Below are positions 20,621 to 31,078 of a DNA stretch of 64,000 bases, in pieces. A program made the translations under genes and the position numbers. Source of the stretch: Pseudevernia furfuracea (lineage: Eukaryota > Ascomycota > Lecanoromycetes > Lecanorales > Parmeliaceae); assembly GCA_022315425.1 (NCBI GenBank), contig JAIUPT010000036.1, positions 248,001-312,000 of the forward strand. The letters run 5' to 3'. The notes beneath the pieces were generated by a model that ran no database searches, was not told the DNA's origin, and saw nothing but the letters and a program-made list of their open reading frames with translations. The first letter of the stretch is position 1; each line of letters starts with the position of its first letter.

Positions 20621-21055
20621 ATGGACGGTGACAATACAGCAAAGTCCTTCGAGCAGGGCGCCAACTCGGCCGTGAAAGAAAATGAGTTGAGTAGTGGCAT
20701 TCATGAATCCATCAAGCAGACGGTGAGTGGCCCTTAGACTCTCATGCATCGATTGATGGACTGATGCTTAGTGAATTGCAGCCCGCCGCAGGTGAAAAGA
20801 CCACAGGGAGTGGAACCAGCATGTTCTCCAAGGATGGGGCGTTGGGATCTATGTTCAACGGCACGACATCTCCTCCGCGGAATATCAGATGATAACTGGA
20901 ACTTGCTGACACCAGACACAGCCAATGGAGCGATTGGTGGCACCGCACAGAAAATTGGTGGTCCACTGGATAAGGAAGGATCCATTGGCCAGCATTTCAA
21001 TGCGGATGGAAAGATTGGTGGAATGGTGCAGGAGAATCTGGCAAACAAAAAGTAA
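20621..21055 (+). CDS. Small conserved fungal protein, Gly-rich repeat type
   Basis: Three exons (20621-20722, 20782-20860, 20916-21055) give 106 residues. The first half is MDGDNTAKSFEQGANSAVKE-like and polar; the second half repeats a pattern of Ile-Gly-Gly and Phe-Asn units, GAIGGTAQKIGGPLDKEGSI then GQHFNADGKIGGMVQENLAN. I know similar short fungal proteins of unknown function, which look like small soluble stress- or LEA-like proteins, but I would not assign a role. To keep the frame, the second intron must use a GC donor at 20861 with a CTGAC branch site and AG at 20914-20915. An alternative is a GT donor at 20792 leaving a 10-nt exon. Confidence 0.7.
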
Positions 21056-21398
21056 AATATGCATGAGGGAGACCGAGGACAGGCGTTGCGTCGATGAGTT
21101 CGGATTGAAAAGCTTGCCTGTACCGAGAAGAGTCTCCGCTTGAGACACATAGGCAGGGTGTAGCAATGAGATTGTCGCTCTAAAATAACCAATGCCGTGA
21201 ATGTGACTTGTCAAAGTTATTGAATGTGAATATGCTCGGAGAATCTCTACTGGAACAAGGAACCATTCACCGTCTGCAAAAGAGGACGCCTTCCCGAAAA
21301 TTGCCCGTATGTAAACAACCCACCGCCTGCTCTTCCACAACCGCAACACGACTTCTAAGCTCAACTTTGCTTTCCAAACTATCTAAGCCTCAACAACC

Positions 21399-21989
21399 AT
21401 GCCACCGACTTCCAAACCCGTAGCCAAACGCGGCCGCCCCGCATTCAAACCTCCCCGCCCTACCAACAAAGCCACCAAGACCAAGACCAAGACAACCACA
21501 CCCCGCCGCAAATCCGCTCCCGCCAAACACAGCTTCATAGACTCCGCCGCAGAGGACGACGAAAACGAAGAAGAAGATGACGACGAAGATGACAACGACG
21601 CGGAGCTCGTCTCCTCCCACTCCCATAACGCTTCCGCATCAGAAGAATCAGACATCCTCTCCACAACCTCACGCATAGGCACGCAAGACGCCCCACCAAC
21701 CATTCCTCCCGCCCTGATCACAAGGCTCCTACACCACCACTTCCAAGATGACAAGGTTAGGATCGGGAAAGATACGAAGGGAGTGGTGGGGAAGTACATG
21801 GAAACGTTTGTGAGGGAAGCGATTGCCCGGGCAGCGTTTGAGAGGAGTGAGGCGGGTGGGGAGGGTATTGGGCGACATTTTCTGGAGGTCAGTGGATCTA
21901 CGTCACGTTGAGGGGTGAGTGCTGACTTGAGGGATGGGCAGGTTGAGGATTTGGAGAAGCTGGCACCGCAGTTGTTGCTGGATTTCTGA
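21399..21989 (+). CDS. mhf2: CENP-X / MHF2 histone-fold protein
   Basis: MHF2 pairs with MHF1 (CENP-S) to form a histone-fold tetramer that binds DNA with the Fml1/FANCM helicase and at kinetochores. Exons 21399-21887 and 21942-21989 give 178 residues. The first 100 residues are disordered: a basic AT-hook-like start (KRGRPAF) and an acidic tract (DDENEEEDDDEDDNDAE). The histone fold occupies about 108-178: IPPALITRLLHHHFQDDKVR, GKYMETFVREAIARAAFER and, after the intron, VEDLEKLAPQLLLDF, which matches the usual C-terminus of the family. The N-terminal extension is longer than in animal CENP-X (about 80 residues in total) but is common in fungi. Confidence 0.88.
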
Positions 21990-22801
21990 GGGCCCTCGGT
22001 GCTACAGGGAAGCCGCATAATGGCCATCAGGAAGGAGAGGGCTGCTATGCTAGAAACTGCTGGAGGCAAAGAACTGAGTATCTACGTACATGAGCTCTAC
22101 AAATCGAAGAGACAGTTTTCAGCCCGCCCTTGTGGAACCACCAGGTACACAGCTGGGCTGCTTGCCAAAGGTGGGACAATCCACGACTATGTGGCAGGCC
22201 GCAGAGACTGACCATTGAGTCCTAGTCTCTGGTTTAGCTTTCAGTCTTCTACAGTTGCCTGCTGGCTCCGAACGGGTCATGATTGTACTGCATGTCCACT
22301 GCCAGAAGTACTATGCGAACAATACCAAATCAATCAGGCATGGGTCTTAACGTCCCTAAATGAGCTACTTCAGAGGTCAATGATCTGATTACAAAGTTCC
22401 AAATCTTCTATTACCTCCGCTTGGACTCCACCGATTTCCTTTCCTCTGAAAGTCGAATTCAGACCGGCACAGTCATGGCAATAAGACCTCACCACAAAGG
22501 CATAGAACGCCGTCAAGTCTGACTCTTTCAAATTCCGCTGGAACGATTACCACACCTTCTCAGTTCGGCGAACATCACCTTCTCTTCATATCATCTTTTG
22601 GACACGTTTATCTACGCGAGACCCAGGGTTGACTTAGGAACAGTCACCGAAGACATGAAATGTCCTTTCTGCGCTTGACTGTCAGCCTCACTTGGTCTGA
22701 CCTCGCGGTTCACTTCCCTAGTAGTCGTCTTCTCAACCTCCCAGCACAAGGTGAGTTTCCCCCCAAAGTGTGGAGTACTAGTCTGATGGAGCCGTTCTTA
22801 G
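21990..22801. other. Intergenic, no gene seen
   Basis: About 0.8 kb between two plus-strand genes. Short ORFs without domains; I see no repeat or RNA. Confidence 0.5.
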
Positions 22802-24020
22802 ATGGACACTAAGCTCGTCATCCACTGCGTTGGCCTGGAGGGACTCACCATCACGGTTTCAGGCGCCGACCACAGCATACCAATCATCACAGATGTGCTT
22901 CGAGTGACCACGCTCCTCGGAATCGTTGAATACACTATCCCCCAGCTTCCTGTCACCTACAACACAGCAGATCTCAATGGGAATCTCACCATCTCCGATA
23001 ACTCGGGAAAGGCGCTATACCGCTGGAGATCACATGCAACCGCGCAGCCGCCGCCGGCAGATTCCCGACAGCCCAGAAGCCAGCCTACCTGCAACCGTGA
23101 AAGGGAAAGGCACCTCCCAATCATTTCAGCCCCACCATCATATCGGACTGCCGAGACGCCACCGAACCTATGCTCTAGCAGAGCTCTGAATGAGCTTAAT
23201 GATCATCAGGATGCTACCTCGGACGCAGAGGCCATGGCAGAAGACCTAAATGGTATGTTACCAGTCTCATTTTTTGTCAAGGCTCGCTAATTATTCCCTA
23301 GGACCTCGTCGACTACGTTCCGGGAATGCACGAGAAGTGAATTATGTCGAATCCAGCCTGTCGCGATCTACTACTTACAATCCCGCGAACCATTCTACAT
23401 CATCCTCTCCGGGACGAAGGTCAAAGAGGGAATCTAACCAAAGAACCAAAGGAACATTCCACACATCGGAAGACCGCGATTCAGAGCCTTCGGGATCAGA
23501 TATTCCTTTAGCCAGAAAGCGGAGGTTCAAATTAAGACCAAAGGTCGCTACTACAAGTGACCGCGGTTCGGATCCGTTGGAGTCAGACATCGCTCCGCCA
23601 AGAAAGCAGAGATCCCAGCGGAGGGAAACGATCAGAGTCGAAGTTTCAAGTGATAGGGAGTCAGGAACTCCAGTGTTAGACATGACCCGCGCCCGAAAGG
23701 TCTTTCTCCGCCACCTGGTTGACCGCTTGTTAAGAGAGAATGACAAGGACTCCGAACCCTTTGCCAAACCTGTGGACGCCATCGCAGAGGACGTTCCGAC
23801 TTATCACACAGTGATTAAGCGACCTATGGATCTGCGGACGTTGAAAGAGAACCTCGGCAAACGGTTTTACTCTGCTGTGGAGGACTTCGAGGCAGATTTC
23901 AACCTCATGATAGAGAATTCAATACGTTTCAACGGATTGACGGATGAAGTCTCTCAGGGTGGGTTACGTCTTTTGAATGCATTCAACGCCCTAATGGTTT
24001 CGCTACCCGGTCGCAATTGA
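22802..24020 (+). CDS. Bromodomain protein
   Basis: Exons 22802-23252 and 23302-24020 give 389 residues. The C-terminal bromodomain (about 295-385) reads FAKPVDAIAEDVPTYHTVIK, then RPMDLRTLKENLGKRFYSAV and DFNLMIENSIRFNG, with the asparagine of the acetyl-lysine pocket in the FN pair. The N-terminal part (1-75) has a beta-rich look (LVIHCVGLEGLTITVSGADH) and resembles nothing I know. Between them lie three degenerate repeats of the type S-D/E-R-x-S-x-P-x-x-S-D-I-x-x-x-R-K, rich in Arg and Ser. A nuclear chromatin-reading role is expected. It is not BDF1 or GCN5: there is one bromodomain and no ET or acetyltransferase domain. Confidence 0.82.
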
Positions 24021-25082
24021 TGTCGCATCATGGGCTACATGCAGCTGGTTGGGACGCGGCAAGGTCCTCACATTGAACAGCCGGGGTCTTCTCATAGCCT
24101 CCTCCTTATCACTAGCAAATGCGGCTATGAAGTTGATCAGGGAGTTGTGCATTCAGTCTATCTTTACTGAGACAGCGACCGCAAGTCTCTACTGTTGGTG
24201 GGTCAAGGCTTAAGGGAACGGATGAATTGCATAGAAGGCAGCCCTCACGCCTTGGGTTGAAATATGTTGTACATAGATATCGATCATTTCCTAAGCCTAG
24301 CGGTGCATCCGCATGCAGTGACACGATTCTAGCAGTTCATTCGCGGACATTTAGGGAAGCCATCCCTGCAGTCACCTACCTAACCCCACATTGCGCACAG
24401 TACTCAAGGTATCCAACAGGTCGAGCTCTCCCTCTGCCAAAAATAGATCGAAGCTACCTCGCTACCTTACTGTAAGCGCCGACGACCCCAAAACCAAGAC
24501 ACTAAAAGATCGGCAGCTAAAGGGTCTGCCCGTAACCCTGTTTCCGACACGTCCCCGAGCTCCCCCAATCACCTTCCAGAAATGCATCCCATATCAATCT
24601 CTCTACGCGCGCCGGGTGGCTTTTGAATTTCCAGACCCTTCGGCTGGTCATGAGACTGTCCAATGGCCATCTTTCCTTAGCATCTCTGCAGTTGTTGATG
24701 TGTCTTAGCCTCTTAGCCTCTTAGCCCAGTGGTGCCAGGAATATGAAAGAGCTACACCAATCATTCGTATTACGCGCGAGCTTCAACGAGACATCCCAAG
24801 TGATGCATATCAATCGTCAGTCCGTCACCATCCTGTATACCTTTGGCGCCTAGCTATCCTCTTGCTGCATTAGTCCTTGTGCATCATTTGCGGAGAGAGG
24901 GGTCGCCCTGCATGCAGGCTCGATAAATTTGGATCCTCCACCATGAATTACCTCTCTTTTCATTTATATAACCGCGTCAATTCTTCAGAACAAGTTTCAA
25001 CTTTCCTTTCCTTCTCTCCTGATTCTTCTTGTTGACCTTGTTGCTGGCCCTCCAACATCAACCTTTCTTTCAAATATTCACC
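24021..25082. other. Intergenic, no gene seen
   Basis: About 1.06 kb. A short triple repeat TTAGCCTC lies near 24704-24726. No ORF has recognisable domains. Confidence 0.5.
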
Positions 25083-25884
25083 ATGGCCTTCGGAGCCATG
25101 AAAACTTCTGTAGACCGAAAGCCCCACATGACTTCTGATACATCGCCGACCTTCTCTACTCTTGGCCGAAGCCCAAGCATCGGTCCACCAGCCTACACCA
25201 CAGATGATCTCCTGGCAGCAAGATACCAGAAGATTTCCAGATGGGTTCATCTCGTGCGAGTGGCTATCGCAGCAGTCACTTTTGTTGCTTCTATCGCCGT
25301 AATTGCGTGTGTCGGCGCTTCCTTACGGGCTTACTCGAGTTCTCGTCTTGAGCCTGAATGGATACTACCACTCTGGCCTTTGAACGTCGACTTGCGGCCC
25401 AGCCATGCAATCTTAGGCTGCGGCATCACTGTTGCGCTTTTGAGTCTTGCATATCTCGCTGTTGCTTTCGTTCCCATGGTATGTCGCGCCGTTGCCATCA
25501 CAGTTGTTCAACATACTGAGAACCATCGTATAGCGACAAAGACTCCACAATACAAACCTCGTCTCTACCATTCTCTCTTTCCTCTGCCTCTGCGCTGCCC
25601 TCTTTACGATCATCTTCGCCTCCGTCATCACCAACAATTTGGCCTACAACACTTACTCAGGGACTCTCAATTCGTGGACCTGCAGATGGCATGGCTTTGA
25701 TAACGTTGCCCCTTCAAGTTTCACGAAAATCTGTAACGACGGACTGGCGGCGTTGGACTTGGTCATAGTTCTGGTAATCATTGAGGTACTGGCTGTGGGA
25801 GCTACGGCTTGGGGATGGTGGGTGGAGATGAGGTTGAAGAGGGGTGGCGTGGGTGGAGCCAAGAGCGAGGTAGAGCTGGTGTGA
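25083..25884 (+). CDS. Four-helix membrane protein, unknown function
   Basis: Exons 25083-25478 and 25534-25884 (55-nt intron) give 248 residues. After a polar N-terminus of about 55 residues there are four hydrophobic segments: VAIAAVTFVASIAVIACVGA, AILGCGITVALLSLAYLAVA, STILSFLCLCAALFTIIFAS and LVIVLVIIEVLAVGATAWGW, with a short charged cytosolic tail. A loop of about 45 residues between helices 3 and 4 has two cysteines and aromatic residues (SWTCRWHGF). The layout resembles MARVEL-like or other fungal four-helix proteins but no signature confirms it. Confidence 0.75.
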
Positions 25885-26490
25885 ACAATTGGCGGTCAGG
25901 TGGTCCTCTGTTGGTGGGACGAGCGGCGAGAGAGAGACATGCATGCACACATGGAAGCTGCTTGCTTAGCTGGGCTGTGGTAGTGGGACGCGTTTACGAT
26001 GGTTCAACGGCCTTGTATATACTGAATGCTTGGGTCACGCGACTACGGATAGCAGTCTTACTGATACATGTTTATGACAATGCACTCCCGTCTCCATTTT
26101 ACCCTTTTTTTTCTTTCCTTCTTTTTCTTTCCTCAATATCGAGGAGCTATACTGGAGGTGTTCAGACTCTTACCCCCTCGTCTATACCTTACTCAGGTAC
26201 TATGCGCCTAGTGTACCCCTGACCTAAGCTGAACCCTCCCTTCCTGTATTCCTGCAGCTTGTAAACGTCTATCCGCTCTCTTCGGTCGTGCCAAGTCACT
26301 TTTCCAATGGCGTTGGAGTTGGTTCGGTGGTTGTGATAGGTTCGATTCCTATTGGTTTCTCTACGCCTGCGGGATAGCTCGCCTTCTCCCCGCACTAGCG
26401 TGCAATCCTCTACTACAATTCCTGGCTGCCGGTCCATTCTTCACACTGCCCCCTCCCCAATCATTCTGGCCTACGATTTCTACAGCCACA
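25885..26490. other. Intergenic, no gene seen
   Basis: About 0.6 kb. It holds a T/C-rich tract near 26098-26140 just inside the promoter side of the next gene, and a tRNA-like T-arm at 26336-26352 that does not extend to a full tRNA. Confidence 0.5.
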
Positions 26491-27653
26491 ATGCCACCAG
26501 CCCTCCCGCCCCCCGAAGAAGACGCCTACAACTCCGCCTCGGACTCCGATTTCGATGGCTCTCTTTCTCTATCCTCAGGCGATGAAAGCGAGGCTAGCGA
26601 TGCAGCTACGACTACAGCTAAGAAAGACAGAAAACGGAAAATCGACGCGGATGGAGACGTGGACATGGCGAGTGGGGATGAGGGAATTGTCGCACAGGGG
26701 CGGAAGAAGAGGAGACGGAAGGGGAAGGGGAAGGGGAAAGAAAAGGCTGGGGCTGGGGATGGGGAGGTAATGGAGGAGGGCGAGGATGAAGAAGGAGAGG
26801 GGGGAGTAGGGATTAGGGTCAGGTTGAGGAGTGGAAGGGGAGGGTACGTCGCCCTCTACCACAATGGAATTGGGCTACAGTTGTTGAGAAAGGAACACAG
26901 CGCTGATACGTGTTTGACAGAGGTGATGAAACCAAGCAAACTTTCTCAAAATCTTCAGGCGCAACCATTGACGTCGGTTCTGTCTGGGCACGCTTGAACA
27001 ACCCTCAAGCCTCTCGACCACTCACAGACACCCAGAAGCCTCCGGATGCCCTCGCCAACGCAGAGAACATACCACCATCTTCAGAGACCGTCTCGAAAAA
27101 TACACTCCCCCCATCTCTCCAAGTTTCAAGTCCCGAGCATACTATTACAATACCGCACACCTACACCTTCGCTGGCCAAACCCATACTTCCACCAAAATC
27201 GTCCCCGCCTCGTCCAAAGAAGCCCAAGCGTACCTAGCATCCAAAGATAAAGACTCCACGGCGACAACAGGTCCAGCTCTACGCCGTCCTCTGGCACGAA
27301 AGGGGCTGCTAGATCCCAACCCGCAGTGCCTGATTAAAGGTGTAACCCGTCCTCCCCGCTCGGACCTGCCCTCCAGCATCGGCGGACAAGGCACGAAGCA
27401 TCTGAATGCCGCTACGAAGGCTAAAGTGTGGGAGGTTGGGAGGAAGAAAGAGGTGAAGCTGAACACTGTCGAGAAGTCCAAGTTGGATTGGAAGGCAGAG
27501 GTCGAGAGGCAAGGGCTACGGGAGGAGCTGGAGAAGGCGGAGAAGAGTGGAGGTAGCTATCTGGGTAGGATGGAGTTTTTGGGGAGGGGAGATCAGTTGA
27601 GGGAGGAGGAGGCGAAGAGGGCGAGGTTGAAGGAGATGGGGATTGCGGGGTGA
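26491..27653 (+). CDS. swc5: SWR1-complex protein 5 (BCNT-C domain)
   Basis: Swc5 is a subunit of the SWR1 remodeller that exchanges H2A for H2A.Z in nucleosomes. Exons 26491-26843 and 26921-27653 give 361 residues. The N-terminal third is acidic and Ser-rich with a basic NLS-like stretch (GRKKRRRKGKGKGKEK) followed by another acid tract, the histone-binding style of this family. The C-terminal BCNT domain is clear: NTVEKSKLDWKAEVERQGL, EELEKAEKSGGSYLGRMEFL and GRGDQL. The middle reads VGSVWARLN and YTFAGQTHTSTK, the moderately conserved part of fungal Swc5. The intron removes a stretch that would otherwise stop the frame. Confidence 0.9.
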
Positions 27654-29490
27654 GATTCCGGGCCATGGATGAAAGCCATGTGGATTAGCTTGCATATGGA
27701 TTTATATGAGCGGGAGTCTCTGTCTGGGACGAGTTGCGTTTGATAGCCAATGACCCAAGACTGGCTTTTGAAGCCCATCTGCTATATCAGCAGTAAATAT
27801 CACACATTCCCTGTGCCAACAATGATGAAGGGCTGAAGTGAAACCATTTTGGAAGTAGTAGCCGCAATCATACCTTACTCGAAGCGGACTAGTTTCTGTT
27901 TCCTCAGTACAAAAATTACCGTACCTACTTTACCGACCACTTTGATCACTGCTCTTGACATCCTAGTCATGCTTCTGTTGTCACACATCATGCCAGAATC
28001 CCGAGGGAAATTATTTCTACAATTAGACCCTCCTCGGGCAGAAGCGGCGGGCGCCAGTATCAGACACATGTGAATCCGCACGAAGGGTTGTAGAAGTGAG
28101 TGTTACGGCGCTCGATCAGTTGGGCCTGACGCTCCTGGCTCAAGATGAGACAGACTATGTGAGCTTGCGAGCACGCAGCTCAAATGAAGCTTCTTCTGTA
28201 AACGCCGGGAGCTCGCAGATTTAATCTAGTAGCTTCCCCACCTCCCGCCTTCAGGGTTGCGTTTCAAAGTAGTCCAGTGAGATCTGGAAGGGGCTGTCAT
28301 GATGGGATGGGAGGTTGGCTTTTTTATGGAGCTGCTTGTCAGGTTGCCGAGGAGCTAAACGGGACATATCTGTCTCAACAGCTCCTGGAAGGCTCTCGTG
28401 TGCAGGAAGCGAGGGCTGTGAATCCGAATACTTTGGCATGTTGTGGTTCCTCCCAGGTTCCTCAAACTGTGTGCAAAGATCTTTCATCGAGTCTCTCTCT
28501 GGATCGCCAGCCGCTCCTTCCATCCATGCTGTCCGCAGTCGTCATTCCTGCCTTTCATGTCAGCGTTCTCCATTGGTAAAACAGGCAGGAACATTGACCC
28601 AACGACTCTTCCTCTGTATTTCTTCTTTGACAGTACGCTTTCTTCCTTAAACACCAATTTCCCCGTTGCCATATTCTTGCCTAGTGCAGTCGTTACTCTA
28701 ACAGTCTTTCGTTCCGCAGGTCAGACAGGAGAGAGGAATAACACTGTTACGGGACAGCATAGCAGATCGGAGAACTTATCCTTAGGTGGACGATACGGAC
28801 TGCCAAAATTGGCAAGTGATCCAAACACTTAGTGAGTGGAGCAATTGCTGACTGCGTGATGCTCATAGAATGCTAGATATGAGACCGGTCGAGCTGCCAT
28901 CTGAAGCTACCATTGGTTGCACAACATTGACGTCCAGCCCAAGCAACCGGGGCGACTTGCTGACTGTGTTCTCATTCTGTTGAGTTGACCCATTGAGCCC
29001 ACGTCGAAAGCTACCTCTCCATCATACTGGTGGTGGTTGCAGCTCAGCGCTGGTTCAGGCTTTCGGTAGAGTCTTGCACACGTAGAGATTGTTGAGCAGC
29101 TTCTTGCAGTTCCGACTCCGAGATCACGGACAGAACGTCAAGCTGACCGCAAGTCCTCCGTATTTCGTCACTTCTATCGTCCCATCGGCTCCGAACAACC
29201 TTATCGAGTTGAGAAGCAACGTCGGTTTTTGTCTCTTTGAGGTAGCAGCTTGCTTGGAGGGTTAGAACGTGACACAAGAATTTTGACGACCAAGCCGCCG
29301 CACTCGAGCAGTGCTATCCCCTTTAGCTGTTATCAATGCTATCAGCTTGCCTTGTCAAGGTTTGATTCGCCCAGGACCCAGAAGGAGACGCTTACTACCT
29401 GTCGTAGCTGCAAGCACATCAGCAGGCTTTAGCAAGCCGCTAATAAAGCTAAGCGCAGGTCCTTGCTTCCGACACTGAGCCCCATCGTAG
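27654..29490. other. Long intergenic stretch, no credible gene
   Basis: About 1.8 kb. Several ORFs of 60-130 codons overlap on both strands, but none shows domain signatures, biased codon use or splice-compatible extensions. Part of it probably carries the leader of the gene at 29572. Confidence 0.45.
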
Positions 29491-29571
29491 GTGGTGAAGG
29501 AGTTCGTCTATCACAATACTACCTACTTGCAGGTTCGCCGCTCGATCTTTGTATTGAGAGGGGGTCAGAAC

Positions 29572-30641
29572 ATGAGTTTTCATGGACAAAGCAGAATTAG
29601 GGGTGGCTCGGCAAAGAACGACATATTTCCAAACACCTCGACTTCTCTTCCTCATCCAACCACCCTCATCAACTCTGTCATTAGCAGAACAAAGACCCTA
29701 TCGCACAGATCTTCAGCTGATGATCTTACTCCGCCAAGTAAGCCGTCGGGCCTTGATCAGGTTTTGAAGCTCTTTCACCCTCGTAAATCGAAATTGTCAA
29801 ACGCTAAGCTCAGAATTGCACCCTCCGGAGCCATCGTATTCACTCATGTCCAGTCTCAGGAGTCTTTAGGGTCCTCAATATTGCCAGGTTAAGCTAAAGC
29901 TACCTACACCGATACGGGAAGCTGATGAGCGAGCACAGCAGAGATTCCGGCTGTACAACCGGCAGGCTCGAGTACCGCAAGACCTCAGTCAACGCCTATC
30001 CAAGACCAAGTAAGAGCATCTGTAAGAGGGACGCAACCTGCAATGTACGCTAATCTCAACAGCACACCCCAGACATAGCCAGCTCGCTAAGATCAAGCTC
30101 ATTCGATTCTGTGCGATCCCTGCAGTCAAGCGTCCCGCGAGTTCGCACAACCGAGTATGAAAGGCAACGAAGATACAACTTTCTTGGCCGCCATCCACCA
30201 CCGGTTCAACGAAGATCAGCTTCTCTACCACGGATTCTCGAAAACCAGTCTCGTGCACAATCCTCACCGCGTCAGGCTCTATTCCTTGGCGGTCCCACCA
30301 ATCGTCCACGCCCAGGCTACACTAAGGTACCTCGTTTCGTTCCTTTGGAGATCCGCCTGAATCCTTCCGTCGTAATGAAAACCGGTCCTGCTTGTACTCT
30401 CTGTAATCAGGCTCACGATGCTGAAGGGCGTAACTTCGTGCCTTGCAATCATTGTGGCCAGCGCTTTAGCTTGGATTCTTCTCGCTCGACTCGCGGTGGT
30501 TCTGAGGTGCCTACTCTTATGGCCTATCTTTTGAACGATAAAGAAGCCCTTCCCATGTCGGATAGTAAGGGCGTAATACAGGCCGTTGGAAGCAAGTTCA
30601 AGGCAGTATTTGGTAAGGGGAAGGAGAACAAGGGACATTAA
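29572..30641 (+). CDS. Unknown protein with a CxxC-x13-CxxC zinc knuckle
   Basis: I do not recognise the family. The start at 29572 (MSFHGQSRIRGG) was preferred over 29491 because the upstream codons look non-coding. Ser/Thr/Pro-rich sequence leads to LDQVLKLFHPRKSKLSNAKL and PSGAIVFTHVQ. A later block reads KLKLPTPIREADERAQQRF, then an intron (30010-30082, using the third AG after the branch site), then Arg/Ser-rich sequence and C-TLC...C-NHC-GQRF near 30393-30450, a likely zinc-binding site. The tail ends FKAVFGKGKENKGH. The step from the first block to LKLPTP near 29846-29933 needs either a short intron with weak signals or a 1-nt frameshift; I could not decide which. No neighbour suggests a role. 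Confidence 0.55.
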
Positions 30642-31078
30642 ACTGAGAAACCCGCCTCTTGAGACGGGGTCTTCCTCTCAAATTCCTTGAAAATTGGCAT
30701 GTTTCCACTGACGCTTGATGGCAGCACGGGGGAAATAATCCCGCTGGTGGCAGGAACGCGGGTCTGTGTTGTTATTGTAGAGGTCATCCACTCAAGTCTA
30801 CGACCACCCATATGCTTGTGAACAACGCTTGTATGCCGAATGTTCTAAGTCCTACTTGGTTCAGATACCTCAGGATCTTAACAGAATCTCTTTATTACCG
30901 GAGGCGTTTCCCAACTTTTGACTGGACTCCCATCACATGCTCACAGTATCCGATATACCAAGACAGCAAGGAGACAACATGTATACAAGAAGTAAGTAGG
31001 TCATCGCCCATTACCACACCCAAGTCATTAACATCATTTCATGCCAACAGTCATCAATCATCAGAACTTTTCCACCTG

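Noticed and set aside
10365..21989. MIS12 and CENP-X/MHF2 in one window as a possible kinetochore gene cluster
   Set aside because: They are about 10 kb apart with unrelated genes and a gene desert between; fungal kinetochore genes are not clustered, so this is chance.
21383..22069. 228-codon minus-strand ORF opposite CENP-X/MHF2
   Set aside because: It is Ser/Val-rich shadow sequence of the plus-strand acidic and basic tracts and has no domain.
26336..26352. Perfect tRNA-like T-arm (ATAGG TTCGATT CCTAT)
   Set aside because: The 5-bp stem and 7-nt loop are right, but no acceptor-stem partner, D-arm or anticodon arm could be placed in the 70 nt upstream.
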